DNA from: Gibbsiella quercinecans
GTDB taxonomy: Bacteria; Pseudomonadota; Gammaproteobacteria; Enterobacterales; Enterobacteriaceae
Length of the DNA stretch: 64,000 nt
NCBI RefSeq assembly: GCF_002291425.1
Contig: NZ_CP014136.1
Location: forward strand, 1,054,001 to 1,118,000
Direction of reading: 5' to 3'
The notes beneath the pieces were generated by a model. That model was not told where the DNA came from. It saw only the letters and a list, made by a program, of their open reading frames with translations, and made no database searches. Position 1 is the stretch's first letter, and every line of letters starts with the position of its first letter. The position numbers and the translations under genes were made by a program. Of the stretch, positions 9,697 through 17,377 are shown one piece after another.

Positions 9697-10214
9697 TTAC
9701 GGCTGGCCTGGCAACATTGCGATGCGCCCCGCGCTAAAGGACCATGCATCGGCCTCCGTGCAGGCAATGATTACCATCACATCTTCTGGCCGCAATTGCA
9801 GGTTCTGCGCCAGCAACGTAGTAAGGCACTGATAAAAACGCTGTTTGGTGGCCGTGCTGCGCGGGCGGCCGCTGGTAATATAATACAGTGTATATACTCT
9901 AAATAATTCGAGTTGCAGGAAGGCGGCGACGCAGCGAATCCCCAGGAGCTTACATAAGTAAGTGACTGGGGTGAGCGAGGAAAGCTAACACACCTGCAAC
10001 TTGAAGTATGACGAGTATAATCCGCAGAACGCGGCCCGCCGAGCTAATCACGATCGTATATCAGTTCGCCCGGTGAGTACTGATCGATCGCCTGGAATTT
10101 ATCCGCCGCGGGCACGTCAAACACATCTACTAGCGCCTGGTGCAACGTCTCGGACAGGGTATGCAGATAGTCGCTCGATTTGCCCCGTTGCAGGGCGATA
10201 CGGGTGAAAGGCAT
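9697..10214 (-). pseudogene. Tautomerase-family gene broken by a stop codon and an ERIC insertion
   Basis: From ATG 10214 the minus strand encodes MPFTRIALQRGKSS through GELIYDRD, the N-terminal half of a MIF/4-OT-type tautomerase, then TAG at 10044-10046 where the family has an aromatic codon. The frame continues past the stop as LGGPRSADY before running into the ERIC element. Beyond the element the C-terminal half resumes as LYYITSGRPRSTATKQ through RPEDVMVII and ends at TAA 9697-9699. Removing the 127-bp insert rejoins the two halves in frame across the site. The gene begins 3 nt after the stop of the carboxymuconolactone decarboxylase gene with GGGGGAG upstream, so it was the second gene of that operon. 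The 56-aa N-terminal fragment alone is unlikely to be active. Confidence 0.85.
9891..10019. repeat. ERIC element (127 bp plus TA duplication) inside a tautomerase gene
   Basis: The element contains GTAAGTGACTGGGGTGAGCG (the sequence used as the classical ERIC2 primer) and the complementary arm CCCCAGGAGCTTAC, with ends TAATTCGAGTTGCAG and CTGCAACTTGAAGTATGA. It is bounded by TATA on both sides (9891-9894 and 10016-10019), consistent with target-site duplication at TA. The interrupted reading frame shows that this copy moved in after the host gene existed. Confidence 0.93.
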
Positions 10215-10217
10215 GGT

Positions 10218-10532
10218 TTACTCCCCCAGATCGCGCAGGCGCGCGATTGCCGAGGCCGCAGCCGGCCAACCGGCATAAAACGCCAGGTGAGTGATCGCTT
10301 CCGCCAGTTGCGCCATATTCACGCCATTGCGCTGCGCCAGTTGCAGGTGGAAAGGCAATTGCTCCACGCGGTTCAGAGCCACCAGTGCGGCAACGGTGAT
10401 TAAACTGCGTTCGCGGCGGGTCAGTTCCGGCCTTTGCCAGATATCGTCAAACAAAACGCGATCGCTCAGCTCGGCCAGCTTCGGGGCGATATCACCGAAA
10501 GCCTGTTGCCCGGCGGTGTGTTTGCTATGCAT
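10218..10532 (-). CDS. Carboxymuconolactone decarboxylase family protein
   Basis: This 104-residue protein has the all-helical CMD/AhpD-like fold, with the block LTRRERSLITVAALVALNRVEQLPFHLQLA and the second helix pair GVNMAQLAEAITHLAFYAGW. There are no cysteines, so the AhpD-type CxxC peroxidase-reductase centre is absent. That favours the decarboxylase-like branch (gamma-carboxymuconolactone decarboxylase relatives) over alkyl hydroperoxidase. AGGAGG precedes ATG 10532 at good spacing. It leads a two-gene unit with the tautomerase gene, which is now a pseudogene. Such pairs are common in small aromatic or carbonyl detoxification operons, but the substrate is unknown. Confidence 0.8.
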   Translation of the reverse strand: MHSKHTAGQQAFGDIAPKLAELSDRVLFDDIWQRPELTRRERSLITVAALVALNRVEQLPFHLQLAQRNGVNMAQLAEAITHLAFYAGWPAAASAIARLRDLGE

Positions 10533-10612
10533 GATAATCCTCCTGTTGTGTGCAATAGCAATTACCCTACCCGCCGGGTACAGTGGTGAATATCGGGATT
10601 TTTTGCATTGAT

Positions 10613-10638
10613 GGTTTATAAAAACAGGATTATAAACC
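10613..10638. promoter_or_regulatory. Inverted repeat GGTTTATAA-N8-TTATAAACC upstream of the CMD gene
   Basis: A perfect 9-bp inverted repeat lies 81 nt upstream of the CMD gene start and 38 nt past the polygalacturonase stop. Read toward the CMD gene it has no T-tract, so an operator for a dimeric regulator seems likelier than a terminator. No regulator gene for it is adjacent. Confidence 0.4.
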
Positions 10639-10676
10639 TACCGCCTGCTCAGCCCCGGCTGTCTGCGGCCGCTTTA

Positions 10677-11930
10677 TCAATTAGCGCAGGTTTTCCCCGC
10701 CGGCGTAATCAAAAAACTGCCTTTTAACGTGGCATTACTTTGGCTAAAGGTTGTGCCCTTCGCCAGGTAAACGCCTTGCAGCGTCAGCGCAATTGGGTTA
10801 GCGCTGCTGATGCCGCGCAGTAGCACCGCCCCCGAGGTTACGCTGGTCACATTGGCCAACGTGATATCCCGGAAGGTTGGCACCCGGTTGCCCGTGGTGT
10901 TGTTCTCATACTGGGTATCCATGACGATCGGGTTTTTCACGTTTTGCATGCATACCTGGTTGTATTTCACGCCGGAAACCACGCCGCCGCGGGTGCGATC
11001 GCTTTTGATCCGCAGCCCGCTAGTGGTGCCGTTTAACGTCAGGTTGTTAACATCAACGCCGCTGACGCTGCCGTTGGTTTCACTGCCGATCGACATGCCG
11101 TGCCCAACGCCAAATTTATTGTTCACAATAGAGATATTGCGCGTTGGGCCGTTATTGCCGGCTTTTATCGCCACGTTGTCATCCCCGGTGCTGATGCTGC
11201 TGTTGATGAGCGTCACGTTCTGCGAGGAGATCGGATCAAACCCATCGGTATTTCGAGCGGTTCCCGGCGTATTGATGGTGATCCCCCAGGCGGTTAACCC
11301 GTCCACCCGATCGCTAACCACGTGAAAGTTAGGCGAGTTTTTCAGCGTGATCTGGTAGAGCTTAATATCCCTGGAACTGTTGATTTGAATCAGGCGCGGC
11401 GCATTCTGGCTCAGCTTCTTGGTTTTTGCCTCCGTCGCCAACTGCCACCAGCTTTGATTTTTCCCTTCCATAACCACGCCGCCCTGGCCGTCGATGGTGC
11501 CTTTGCCGTAAATCCCACTGCCGGTGGCGCCGCTGACGGTGATAAACGCCTGGCAGCCCTTGCCGGATTTATCCAGCGTGCCGCATGTCTTACCGCCGTT
11601 ATCAAACGCCGTTGGAGAAGCCTTGGCCAGCAGCGTGACGCCCTGATCAACCCAGAGCCCCACCCCGGAAGGCAGTTGCAAGGGGCCGGCATAGAATTTG
11701 TTCGCGCTGCCTTTGGCGATCAGGCGCACGCTCTTGCCTTTGGCGCAGGCGTTCAGCGCTTTTTGAATACTCGTCGTCGCATCGCCGTTGGTGGCGCTAA
11801 GCACGCTGCAACTGGCCGGGATCACCGGGGTTTTTACGCTGCGGCTGTCGGCGGCAAAGGCCGCCGGAAAATGGCTGCCGATACACAACGCCAAGGCGCT
11901 TAATGCTATTTTTTTGTGTGAATATTTCAT
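10677..11930 (-). CDS. Secreted polygalacturonase, glycoside hydrolase family 28
   Basis: This enzyme hydrolyses alpha-1,4 bonds of polygalacturonate (pectin). The 417-aa precursor begins MKYSHKKIALSALALC, a Sec signal peptide ending at about AFA (residue 26). GH28 signatures are all present: NTDG at 227-230, GDD at 249-251 (the catalytic aspartates), GHG at 276-278 and RIK at 307-309, within a right-handed beta-helix. It resembles PehA-type endopolygalacturonases of soft-rot enterobacteria. ATG 11930 is chosen over the longer open frame because it starts the signal peptide. It is divergent from a porin gene; the 309-bp gap contains a Cra-like palindrome. No pectate lyase or uronate catabolism gene is nearby. 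Confidence 0.92.
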   Translation of the reverse strand: MKYSHKKIALSALALCIGSHFPAAFAADSRSVKTPVIPASCSVLSATNGDATTSIQKALNACAKGKSVRLIAKGSANKFYAGPLQLPSGVGLWVDQGVTLLAKASPTAFDNGGKTCGTLDKSGKGCQAFITVSGATGSGIYGKGTIDGQGGVVMEGKNQSWWQLATEAKTKKLSQNAPRLIQINSSRDIKLYQITLKNSPNFHVVSDRVDGLTAWGITINTPGTARNTDGFDPISSQNVTLINSSISTGDDNVAIKAGNNGPTRNISIVNNKFGVGHGMSIGSETNGSVSGVDVNNLTLNGTTSGLRIKSDRTRGGVVSGVKYNQVCMQNVKNPIVMDTQYENNTTGNRVPTFRDITLANVTSVTSGAVLLRGISSANPIALTLQGVYLAKGTTFSQSNATLKGSFLITPAGKTCAN

Positions 11931-11989
11931 GTCTATCAATTTCCTTATCAGGTTAAACAGTGCCTCTGCTGGCACGACGATCCTAGTTT

Positions 11990-12005
11990 GCTGAAACGTT
12001 TCCGC
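11990..12005. promoter_or_regulatory. Cra (FruR)-like operator between polygalacturonase and porin genes
   Basis: GCTGAAACGTTTCCGC contains the 10-bp palindrome GAAACGTTTC and matches the Cra half-site consensus (TGAAWC followed by S-N-T) closely. LacI/GalR-family regulators other than Cra recognise similar centres. It is about 60 bp upstream of the polygalacturonase start, a position suited to control of that promoter. Confidence 0.55.
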
Positions 12006-12023
12006 TAATTCACGTCCTGTGGG

Positions 12024-12043
12024 TTGTGTAATTACCCACACAA
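12024..12043. promoter_or_regulatory. Inverted repeat TTGTGT-N8-ACACAA
   Basis: TTGTGTAATTACCCACACAA is a perfect 6-bp inverted repeat with an 8-bp spacer, about 95 bp upstream of the polygalacturonase start and 200 bp before the porin start. Half-sites resemble CRP (TGTG/CACA) but the spacing is 8 rather than 6, so CRP binding is doubtful. Confidence 0.35.
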
Positions 12044-12239
12044 AAATAAATGTCTTACCTGCCAGATTGGCAGTACAAAAAAACACCGTTTGTAGCCCGT
12101 ATTTAGATATCCACATAGAAATAAATCTTTTGTCATAAATACATCACAATAAATTGGTAAAAATTCTGCGCTGCGATAATTTCGACAGCATCAACTGATG
12201 ATGAGAAGCGTCTTTCAATCGTATAAAGCAGGAAAAACC

Positions 12240-13337
12240 ATGAAACGTAATCTTCTGGCCGTTATTATTCCGGCACTTTTAATTGCGCAAGCGACCCAGG
12301 CAGCAGAAATCTACAATAAAGATGGCAATAAACTTGATTTTTACGGCCGAGCAAAGGCACTGCATTATTTTTCCGATGACACCAGCAATGATGGTGATAA
12401 AACCTATGTCCGCATCGGTTTTAAAGGCGCGACTCAAATTACTGATGCACTGACCGGCTACGGCCAGTGGGAATATCAGATTGCTGCCAACCACACTGAA
12501 TCCGAAGGCACCACAGACACCAAAACCCGTCTTGGCTTCGCCGGTTTGAAATACAAAGATCTTGGTTCGTTCGACTACGGCCGTAATTACGGTATTATTT
12601 ATGACGTTGCCGCCTGGACCGATATGCTGCCAGAGTTCGGTGACGACGCTTACATCAAAACCGACAACTTCATGACTGGCCGTACTAATGGCGTGGCCAC
12701 TTACCGTAATAACGACTTCTTCGGCCTGGTTGACGGCCTGAAATTCGCCGTACAGTACCAAGGCAAAAATGAAAACGACGGCCGTTCCGCCAGCAAGGCA
12801 AACGGCGACGGCTGGGGGATTTCTTCCAGCTACGAAATTGTTGACGGGATTAGCGTAGGTGCCGCATACGCCTCCTCCAACCGCACCACCACGCAAAAAC
12901 TCGGTACCTACGGCAAAGGTGACAAAGCGGATATTTGGGCAACCGGCCTGAAATATGACAACAACAACCTTTACCTGGCAGCGACATATTCCGAAAGCCA
13001 TAACCTGGCGCCAATTTCCGGCACTGCGCAAATTAACAACACCTCAACCAGCGTTAGCGGCTTCGCCAATAAAGCGCAGGGTTTTGAAGTGGTCGCGCAA
13101 TACCAGTTTGATTTCGGCCTGCGCCCATCGTTGGCGTATGTTCAATCAAAAGGTAAAGACATCGAAAACGTCGGCGATGCCGATCTGGTGAAATATATTG
13201 ATGTCGGCGCCGTTTATTATTTCAACAAAAACATGTCTACCTATGTTGATTATAAAATCAACCGTCTTGACGACAATAACAAACTTGGCTTGAAAAACGA
13301 CGACGTAGTCGCCGTCGCGCTGACCTATCAGTTCTAA
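12240..13337 (+). CDS. General porin, OmpC/OmpF family
   Basis: This is a trimeric 16-stranded outer-membrane porin for passive diffusion of small hydrophilic solutes. The 365-aa precursor has a signal peptide ([16 protein letters not shown], cleaved at about [19 protein letters not shown]). The constriction loop is recognisable around DMLPEFGDD, and the protein ends with aromatic Phe in LTYQF, the Bam recognition signal. ATG 12240 is preferred to the 14-residue longer start because of AGGA at correct spacing and the signal peptide. It is divergent from the secreted polygalacturonase, so a role in oligouronide entry is possible. That is inference, because no KdgM-type (12-strand) porin features are seen. 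Confidence 0.88.
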   Translation: MKRNLLAVIIPALLIAQATQAAEIYNKDGNKLDFYGRAKALHYFSDDTSNDGDKTYVRIGFKGATQITDALTGYGQWEYQIAANHTESEGTTDTKTRLGFAGLKYKDLGSFDYGRNYGIIYDVAAWTDMLPEFGDDAYIKTDNFMTGRTNGVATYRNNDFFGLVDGLKFAVQYQGKNENDGRSASKANGDGWGISSSYEIVDGISVGAAYASSNRTTTQKLGTYGKGDKADIWATGLKYDNNNLYLAATYSESHNLAPISGTAQINNTSTSVSGFANKAQGFEVVAQYQFDFGLRPSLAYVQSKGKDIENVGDADLVKYIDVGAVYYFNKNMSTYVDYKINRLDDNNKLGLKNDDVVAVALTYQF

Positions 13338-13377
13338 ACCACTGCGTTTGCTTCATCTTATTACTCGTTTTTATTTC

Positions 13378-13410
13378 GCCGGGGCGCTGCACCCGGCTTT
13401 TTTATTTTTT
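13378..13410 (+). terminator. Rho-independent terminator of the porin gene
   Basis: GCCGGG-N8-CCCGGC is followed directly by TTTTTTATTTTTT. The stem and T-tract are 40 nt past the porin stop. Confidence 0.9.
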
Positions 13411-13572
13411 CCCTGTTCGCCCCGCTAAATGCCAAACTTGCCTGATAAAACAAACGGGTATAGGCTAATTCCGGCTTATGCATCGCGCCGCACTCATCAT
13501 GATGATACTACCGCCCTGCGCCGGCATCCCCTGCCCGGCCACCATAACAACCAACAAAGAGTTATCCTTGAT

Positions 13573-14388
13573 ATGGCAAAAATACGTTTCAAGCAGATCG
13601 CCCTTGGTGCCGCCACCGGTATCGCCTTACTCACCCTGGCAGGCTGTGCTCAGCAACCCGCGCAGCAGCGGCTGGCGGATCAATCGGTTCTGGCCGTGAA
13701 CTGGTTCCAGCAGTCCGGGGAATATCAGGCGCTTGCGCACCAGGCCTTCAACAGCGCGCAGCGCGCGTTCGATCAGGCCAAACCGGCGGCCGGCAAGAAA
13801 AAAGCGGTCGTGGTCGATCTGGATGAAACCATGCTGGATAACAGCGCCTATTCCGGCTGGCAGGCACAGCAGGGCAAACCCTTCGCCGCCGCAAGCTGGG
13901 CCGCATGGTCGCAAACCGGGCAGGCGCTGGCAGTGCCAGGCGCCGTGCAGTTCGCCAACTACGTTAACAGCCATGGCGGCACCATGTTCTACGTGTCCAA
14001 CCGTAAACAATCGGAATACGCGGCCACCGTCGCCAATATGCAGAAGCTCGGTTTCACCGGTATGTCGGAACACACGGTATTGCTTAGCCAGGATAGCTCA
14101 AACAAGCAGGCGCGCTTTGATCGCATCAAGAACGCGGGTTACGACATCGTGGTCTACGCCGGGGATAACCTGAACGACTTTGGCGCCGCCACCTACCACA
14201 AAGATAACGCGCAGCGCCGGGCATTCGTCAGCGCCCATCAGGACAAGTTTGGAACCGAGTTCATCGTGCTGCCCAACCCGTTGTATGGCGACTGGGAAAG
14301 CGGGATGGCCCCGGGATACAACACGCTAACGCCGGAGCAAAAGCTGCAGGTGCGCCAACAGGCGATCCGCGCCTGGAGCGGGCAATAA
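13573..14388 (+). CDS. 5'-nucleotidase, lipoprotein e(P4) family (class C acid phosphatase)
   Basis: This outer-membrane-anchored acid phosphatase of the HAD superfamily dephosphorylates nucleotides such as NMN or AMP in the periplasm. Residues 1-25 form a lipoprotein signal with lipobox LAGC (Cys25). The HAD nucleophile motif DLDET is at 82-86, and the C-terminal acidic metal motif appears as GDNLNDF. The 271-aa length fits the family. ATG 13573 is chosen because it starts the lipoprotein signal; its Shine-Dalgarno (AGAG) is rather far upstream, so the start is moderately certain. A hairpin follows the stop, shared with convergent azlD. Confidence 0.88.
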   Translation: MAKIRFKQIALGAATGIALLTLAGCAQQPAQQRLADQSVLAVNWFQQSGEYQALAHQAFNSAQRAFDQAKPAAGKKKAVVVDLDETMLDNSAYSGWQAQQGKPFAAASWAAWSQTGQALAVPGAVQFANYVNSHGGTMFYVSNRKQSEYAATVANMQKLGFTGMSEHTVLLSQDSSNKQARFDRIKNAGYDIVVYAGDNLNDFGAATYHKDNAQRRAFVSAHQDKFGTEFIVLPNPLYGDWESGMAPGYNTLTPEQKLQVRQQAIRAWSGQ

Positions 14389-14396
14389 ACCGCCGC

Positions 14397-14422
14397 CTTT
14401 CCCTCTCCCGCCGGAGAGGGAA
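14397..14422. terminator. Bidirectional hairpin between e(P4) and azlD genes
   Basis: CTTTCCCTCTCC-CGCC-GGAGAGGGAAG is a long stem between two convergent genes. Its core is the same CCCTCTCCC/GGGAGAGGG palindrome that forms the repeat arrays elsewhere in the window. Confidence 0.6.
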
Positions 14423-14443
14423 GCGCCCCCCGCTCAACCGGCA

Positions 14444-14755
14444 TTACATTACGCCGCACAGCGCGATAAAAATCAGCATGCTGAGCGCCACCGCCGCCAG
14501 CATATTGCGCAGGAAAAACGCCAGGATAACGGCAAACACAGCGCCCCACAGGTAAGGGTTGTCCGGCAGGGCGCGCCACTGATCGCCGTCGAATGCCACA
14601 ATCGGCCCGCATATCGCCGTCAGCACCGCCGGCGCCGAAAATCCCAGCAACGCCTTGATGCGGGGCGGCAGCCGCAGCGGTATGTTCGGCGCCAGGAAGC
14701 AATAACGGTTAAAAAACACCACCAGCCCCATCAGGGCAATCGTCAGCCAAATCAC
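14444..14755 (-). CDS. AzlD-family branched-chain amino acid exporter, small subunit
   Basis: AzlD proteins are small inner-membrane partners of AzlC in branched-chain amino acid export (E. coli YgaH with YgaZ). The 103 residues form three or four hydrophobic helices, starting IWLTIALMGLVVFFNRYCFL. I chose GTG 14755, which overlaps the azlC stop as GTGA and has GGGGG upstream, giving normal length. A much longer frame (to 15052) runs through azlC in another frame and is not the gene. Translational coupling to azlC is likely. Confidence 0.82.
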   Translation of the reverse strand: MIWLTIALMGLVVFFNRYCFLAPNIPLRLPPRIKALLGFSAPAVLTAICGPIVAFDGDQWRALPDNPYLWGAVFAVILAFFLRNMLAAVALSMLIFIALCGVM

Positions 14756-15480
14756 GCCTGCCCCCTGCTGCATAACAGCCCAACCAGCATTGCCGCTACG
14801 GTTGCAAGCACCAACGCCCCCGGTACCTGATAAGCGTGCAGCGCAATGGATAGGCCCAGCGCGGTCAGCACACAGGCCAATATCGGCAGGTTGCATACCC
14901 TCGGCACCACAATGGCGATAAAGGTGGCGACAATGGAAAAATCCAGGCCATAGCGGCCCACATCGCCCACGCGATCGGCGGCGAATACGCCTAACCCGGT
15001 CGATAAAAACCAGCACAGATAAAACATCAGCCCCGCCCCCAAAGCATACCAACGGTTGAAACGCGCGGGGTACCGATCGCCGGTCAGCGCAAACAGTTCG
15101 TCGGTAAGCAAAAAACCCAGCAGCAGGCGCCAGCGCAGCGGCAAGGGGGAAATGCGGTCACGCAGCCGCAGCGCATACAGAAAATGCTGCGCGGTAACGA
15201 AGAACGTGGAGACGACGATCGCCAACACGCTGGCCCCGCTTTTCATCATGCCCATGGCAACCAACTGCGATGCCCCGGCAAAAACGATCGCCGACATGCC
15301 CAGCCCCTGTGCCGCCGTCAGGCCGCTTTCCACCGCCATCGAACCGGCCAGTATGCCCCAGGGCAAAACCGCCAGGCACAGCGGCAGCATCGCCACGGTC
15401 CCTTGCAACGCAGGGCGCCAGCGGGGTAATGCGCTGGGGAGCCGTGCCGACATGCCGCCGGGAGAGGAAAGTTTATGCAT
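14752..15480 (-). CDS. AzlC-family branched-chain amino acid exporter, large subunit
   Basis: This 242-residue inner-membrane protein matches AzlC/YgaZ permeases (E. coli YgaZ 245 aa), which export valine, isoleucine and similar residues. Family blocks are LPLCLAVLPWGILAGSMA, the motif FAGASQLVAMGMM and FLLTDELFALT. A strong AAGGAG precedes ATG 15480. It overlaps azlD by 4 nt and lies 73 nt downstream of an AraC-type regulator gene on the same strand, so the three probably form a transcriptional unit or regulator-target pair. The exact substrate cannot be told from sequence. Confidence 0.87.
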   Translation of the reverse strand: MHKLSSPGGMSARLPSALPRWRPALQGTVAMLPLCLAVLPWGILAGSMAVESGLTAAQGLGMSAIVFAGASQLVAMGMMKSGASVLAIVVSTFFVTAQHFLYALRLRDRISPLPLRWRLLLGFLLTDELFALTGDRYPARFNRWYALGAGLMFYLCWFLSTGLGVFAADRVGDVGRYGLDFSIVATFIAIVVPRVCNLPILACVLTALGLSIALHAYQVPGALVLATVAAMLVGLLCSRGQA

Positions 15481-15553
15481 GGTGTTCTCCTTTGATTATT
15501 CGGAGAACAGCGTAATGCGGCCAGGTGCAGGAGATCTTGCACCCAATTGCACA

Positions 15554-16396
15554 TTATTTCAGAGACTTTACATAGTCACCGGGGGTCACGCCCATCGATT
15601 GACGAAAATGGCGGTGGAAATGGCTTTGATCGTGAAAACCGCAGGCCAGCGCACTATCAAGCACGCTATAGCCGGCTTTCAGCATGCCGCGAGCCTTACG
15701 CAGACGCGCCTGAATCTGGTAGGCATGCGGCGGAAGGCCGGTCACCTGTTGGAACTGGCGCAGCAGGTAGTAGGGGCTGAGCGCCACGCGCTCCGCCAGT
15801 TCCAGCAGGGAAACATCGGCTTCCGGGTAGTCGTCCAAAAACGTCTTGATACGCGCCACCTGGGCCTGCGCCCGGCTTTGCGCGGCGGGTTCACCGCGGC
15901 TTTTGGCGTGGCGCAACATCAACCAGGTGAGCGCTGAAAACACCATGGTTTCTTTCAACAGGCGGTTTTCATTGCTGTGCAGCAGCGTGAAGGCCAGGCG
16001 CAACTGCCCCGCCAGGCCGGCGTCATACACCACCGGGTTGGGAAAGTAAGGGATAGCCCCGGCGCTGGTTTTGAGATCGCGCGATAAAAATGCCAGCATC
16101 TCCGGCGTTGGGTACATCGCCTGATAGGCCCAACCGCCTTCCGTCGCCGCGCTGCCTGTATGGATCTCATCGGCATTGACCAGAATAATGCTGCCCAGCG
16201 GGGCGACGTGCTCCCCGCCGGTACGGTAGAAGCGCTGGGCGCCTTCATCAATCACCCCCACGCAGAACCCCTCGTGGCTATGGCGTGCAAAGGTCTGGCG
16301 CTGGTAGCTGGCTTGTAAAACTTCCAACCCGCCCAGATCGTCCACGTGCATAAAATTCGTCTGCTCCCGGCGGCCGCGCCGGAGCTTGCTTTGCAT
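15554..16396 (-). CDS. AraC-family transcriptional regulator
   Basis: The protein has an N-terminal cupin sensor domain (about 20-150, with RHSHEGFCVGVIDEG) and a C-terminal double helix-turn-helix AraC domain (LLELAERVALSPYYLLRQF and ACGFHDQSHFHRHFRQSMG, then TPGDYV). The 280 residues are standard. ATG 16396 is selected (MQSKLRRGRREQ) with GGAG upstream; the open frame extends to 16471 without a ribosome-binding site. It is followed on the same strand by azlCD and is probably their regulator, responding to an amino acid or related ligand (inference). Confidence 0.88.
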   Translation of the reverse strand: MQSKLRRGRREQTNFMHVDDLGGLEVLQASYQRQTFARHSHEGFCVGVIDEGAQRFYRTGGEHVAPLGSIILVNADEIHTGSAATEGGWAYQAMYPTPEMLAFLSRDLKTSAGAIPYFPNPVVYDAGLAGQLRLAFTLLHSNENRLLKETMVFSALTWLMLRHAKSRGEPAAQSRAQAQVARIKTFLDDYPEADVSLLELAERVALSPYYLLRQFQQVTGLPPHAYQIQARLRKARGMLKAGYSVLDSALACGFHDQSHFHRHFRQSMGVTPGDYVKSLK

Positions 16397-16461
16397 AACC
16401 CTCTCTCCACTGCATAACACGGATTGCCGCCGTGCGGGGCAGCATTTCCTGCACGATCGAT

Positions 16462-16482
16462 AATGATACACAGCCTATCATT
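16462..16482. promoter_or_regulatory. Inverted repeat AATGATA-N7-TATCATT
   Basis: This perfect 7-bp inverted repeat lies 66 nt upstream of the AraC-type regulator start and in the divergent gap with the Fe-S-type regulator gene. Half-sites resemble Fur half-boxes but the 7-bp spacing does not fit a 19-bp Fur box. It is a candidate operator for either adjacent regulator. Confidence 0.4.
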
Positions 16483-16497
16483 CACTGGTATGCGCCG

Positions 16498-16535
16498 TTT
16501 TGTACAAAATTGCCCGGCGGCAGCTGCCGGGCAAT
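16498..16535. promoter_or_regulatory. Palindrome TTTTGTACAAAA next to a GC-rich hairpin
   Basis: A perfect 12-bp palindrome (16498-16509) abuts a strong stem, ATTGCCCGGC-N7-GCCGGGCAAT (16509-16535). Neither lies downstream of a gene, so they are more likely operator or leader structure than terminator. Confidence 0.35.
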
Positions 16536-16626
16536 GCGGTTTCAGAGTAATGACATTGAGTTAACCCTGATAGTGCGCTAGCGTTATCATGAATTAATCA
16601 TGAAGAATCAAGGTGCTGCGGAAAAT

Positions 16627-17280
16627 ATGGCAAAAAACACGTTAGGACATGGTGACTCTTCCGCACATTCCGTCAGTGAACGGTTACTGACATTATTAAA
16701 AACCCAGGGCCCGCAACAGGCCGCCGAAGCCGGAAAAATGCTGGGAACGACCGGCGAGGCGGCACGCCAGCAGTTTGTCAAACTGGCCAAAGAAGGCCTG
16801 GTCGAAGCCGTCGCCCAAACGCGCGGTGTGGGCCGGCCGCTGCAGATCTGGCACTTGACGCCGGCCGGCAACGCCCGTTTTCCAGACACACATTCGGAAT
16901 TGACCGTCCAGCTATTGCGAAACGTCCGTGATAAGCTCGGCGAACAGGCGCTTGAACTGTTGATTGAAGCCCGCGAGCAGGATACCCGCATCAACTACAA
17001 ACAGGCGATGGTCGGGGCTGCCAGGCTGCAGGAGCGCGTCGCGCGGCTGGCGGCGATCCGCTGCCGCGAAGGTTACATGGCCGAATGGCATGAACAGGAA
17101 GACGGCACGTTTTTGCTGATCGAAAACCACTGTCCGATCTGCGCGGCGGCCAGCGTTTGCCAGGGCTTTTGCCGTGCGGAGCTGAGCGTCTTCGCCGAGG
17201 TTCTGCAGGCGCATGTGGAGCGCAGCGAACACATTTTGTCCGGTGCGCGCCGCTGTGCCTATCGTATTTCACGGCGCTAG
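16627..17280 (+). CDS. Iron-sulfur-type HTH transcriptional regulator (SufR-like, COG2345 type)
   Basis: A DeoR/ArsR-like winged helix covers about residues 15-80 (AAEAGKMLGTTGEAARQQFVKLAKEGLV, then GVGRPLQIWHLT). The C-terminal domain carries a cysteine cluster, HCPICAAASVCQGFC plus a distal RRCAY. Such clusters ligate an Fe-S cluster in SufR and relatives, which control iron-sulfur assembly genes. The protein has 217 residues from ATG 16627 (GGA five bases upstream); ATG 16600 is an in-frame alternative without a clear ribosome-binding site. It is divergent from the AraC gene. No suf or isc genes lie nearby, so the target is unknown and the Fe-S role is inferred from the cysteines. Confidence 0.78.
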   Translation: MAKNTLGHGDSSAHSVSERLLTLLKTQGPQQAAEAGKMLGTTGEAARQQFVKLAKEGLVEAVAQTRGVGRPLQIWHLTPAGNARFPDTHSELTVQLLRNVRDKLGEQALELLIEAREQDTRINYKQAMVGAARLQERVARLAAIRCREGYMAEWHEQEDGTFLLIENHCPICAAASVCQGFCRAELSVFAEVLQAHVERSEHILSGARRCAYRISRR

Positions 17281-17377
17281 CGGTTCATTGCTCAATACGC
17301 CAGGCAACCAGCCCCTGCGGGCGGGATGTTTAGGCGACACGTTTTGCCTCATACCAGTCACAAACACGGTGGATATG

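Noticed and set aside
9631-9700. LexA box upstream of dinG
   Set aside because: Expected from E. coli, but no CTGT-N8-ACAG match was seen near the start; GGTCTGTGGGACAATAG is only a half-site.
12024-12043. CRP site between the polygalacturonase and porin genes
   Set aside because: The half-sites fit roughly, but the spacing is 8 bp instead of the 6 bp CRP needs.
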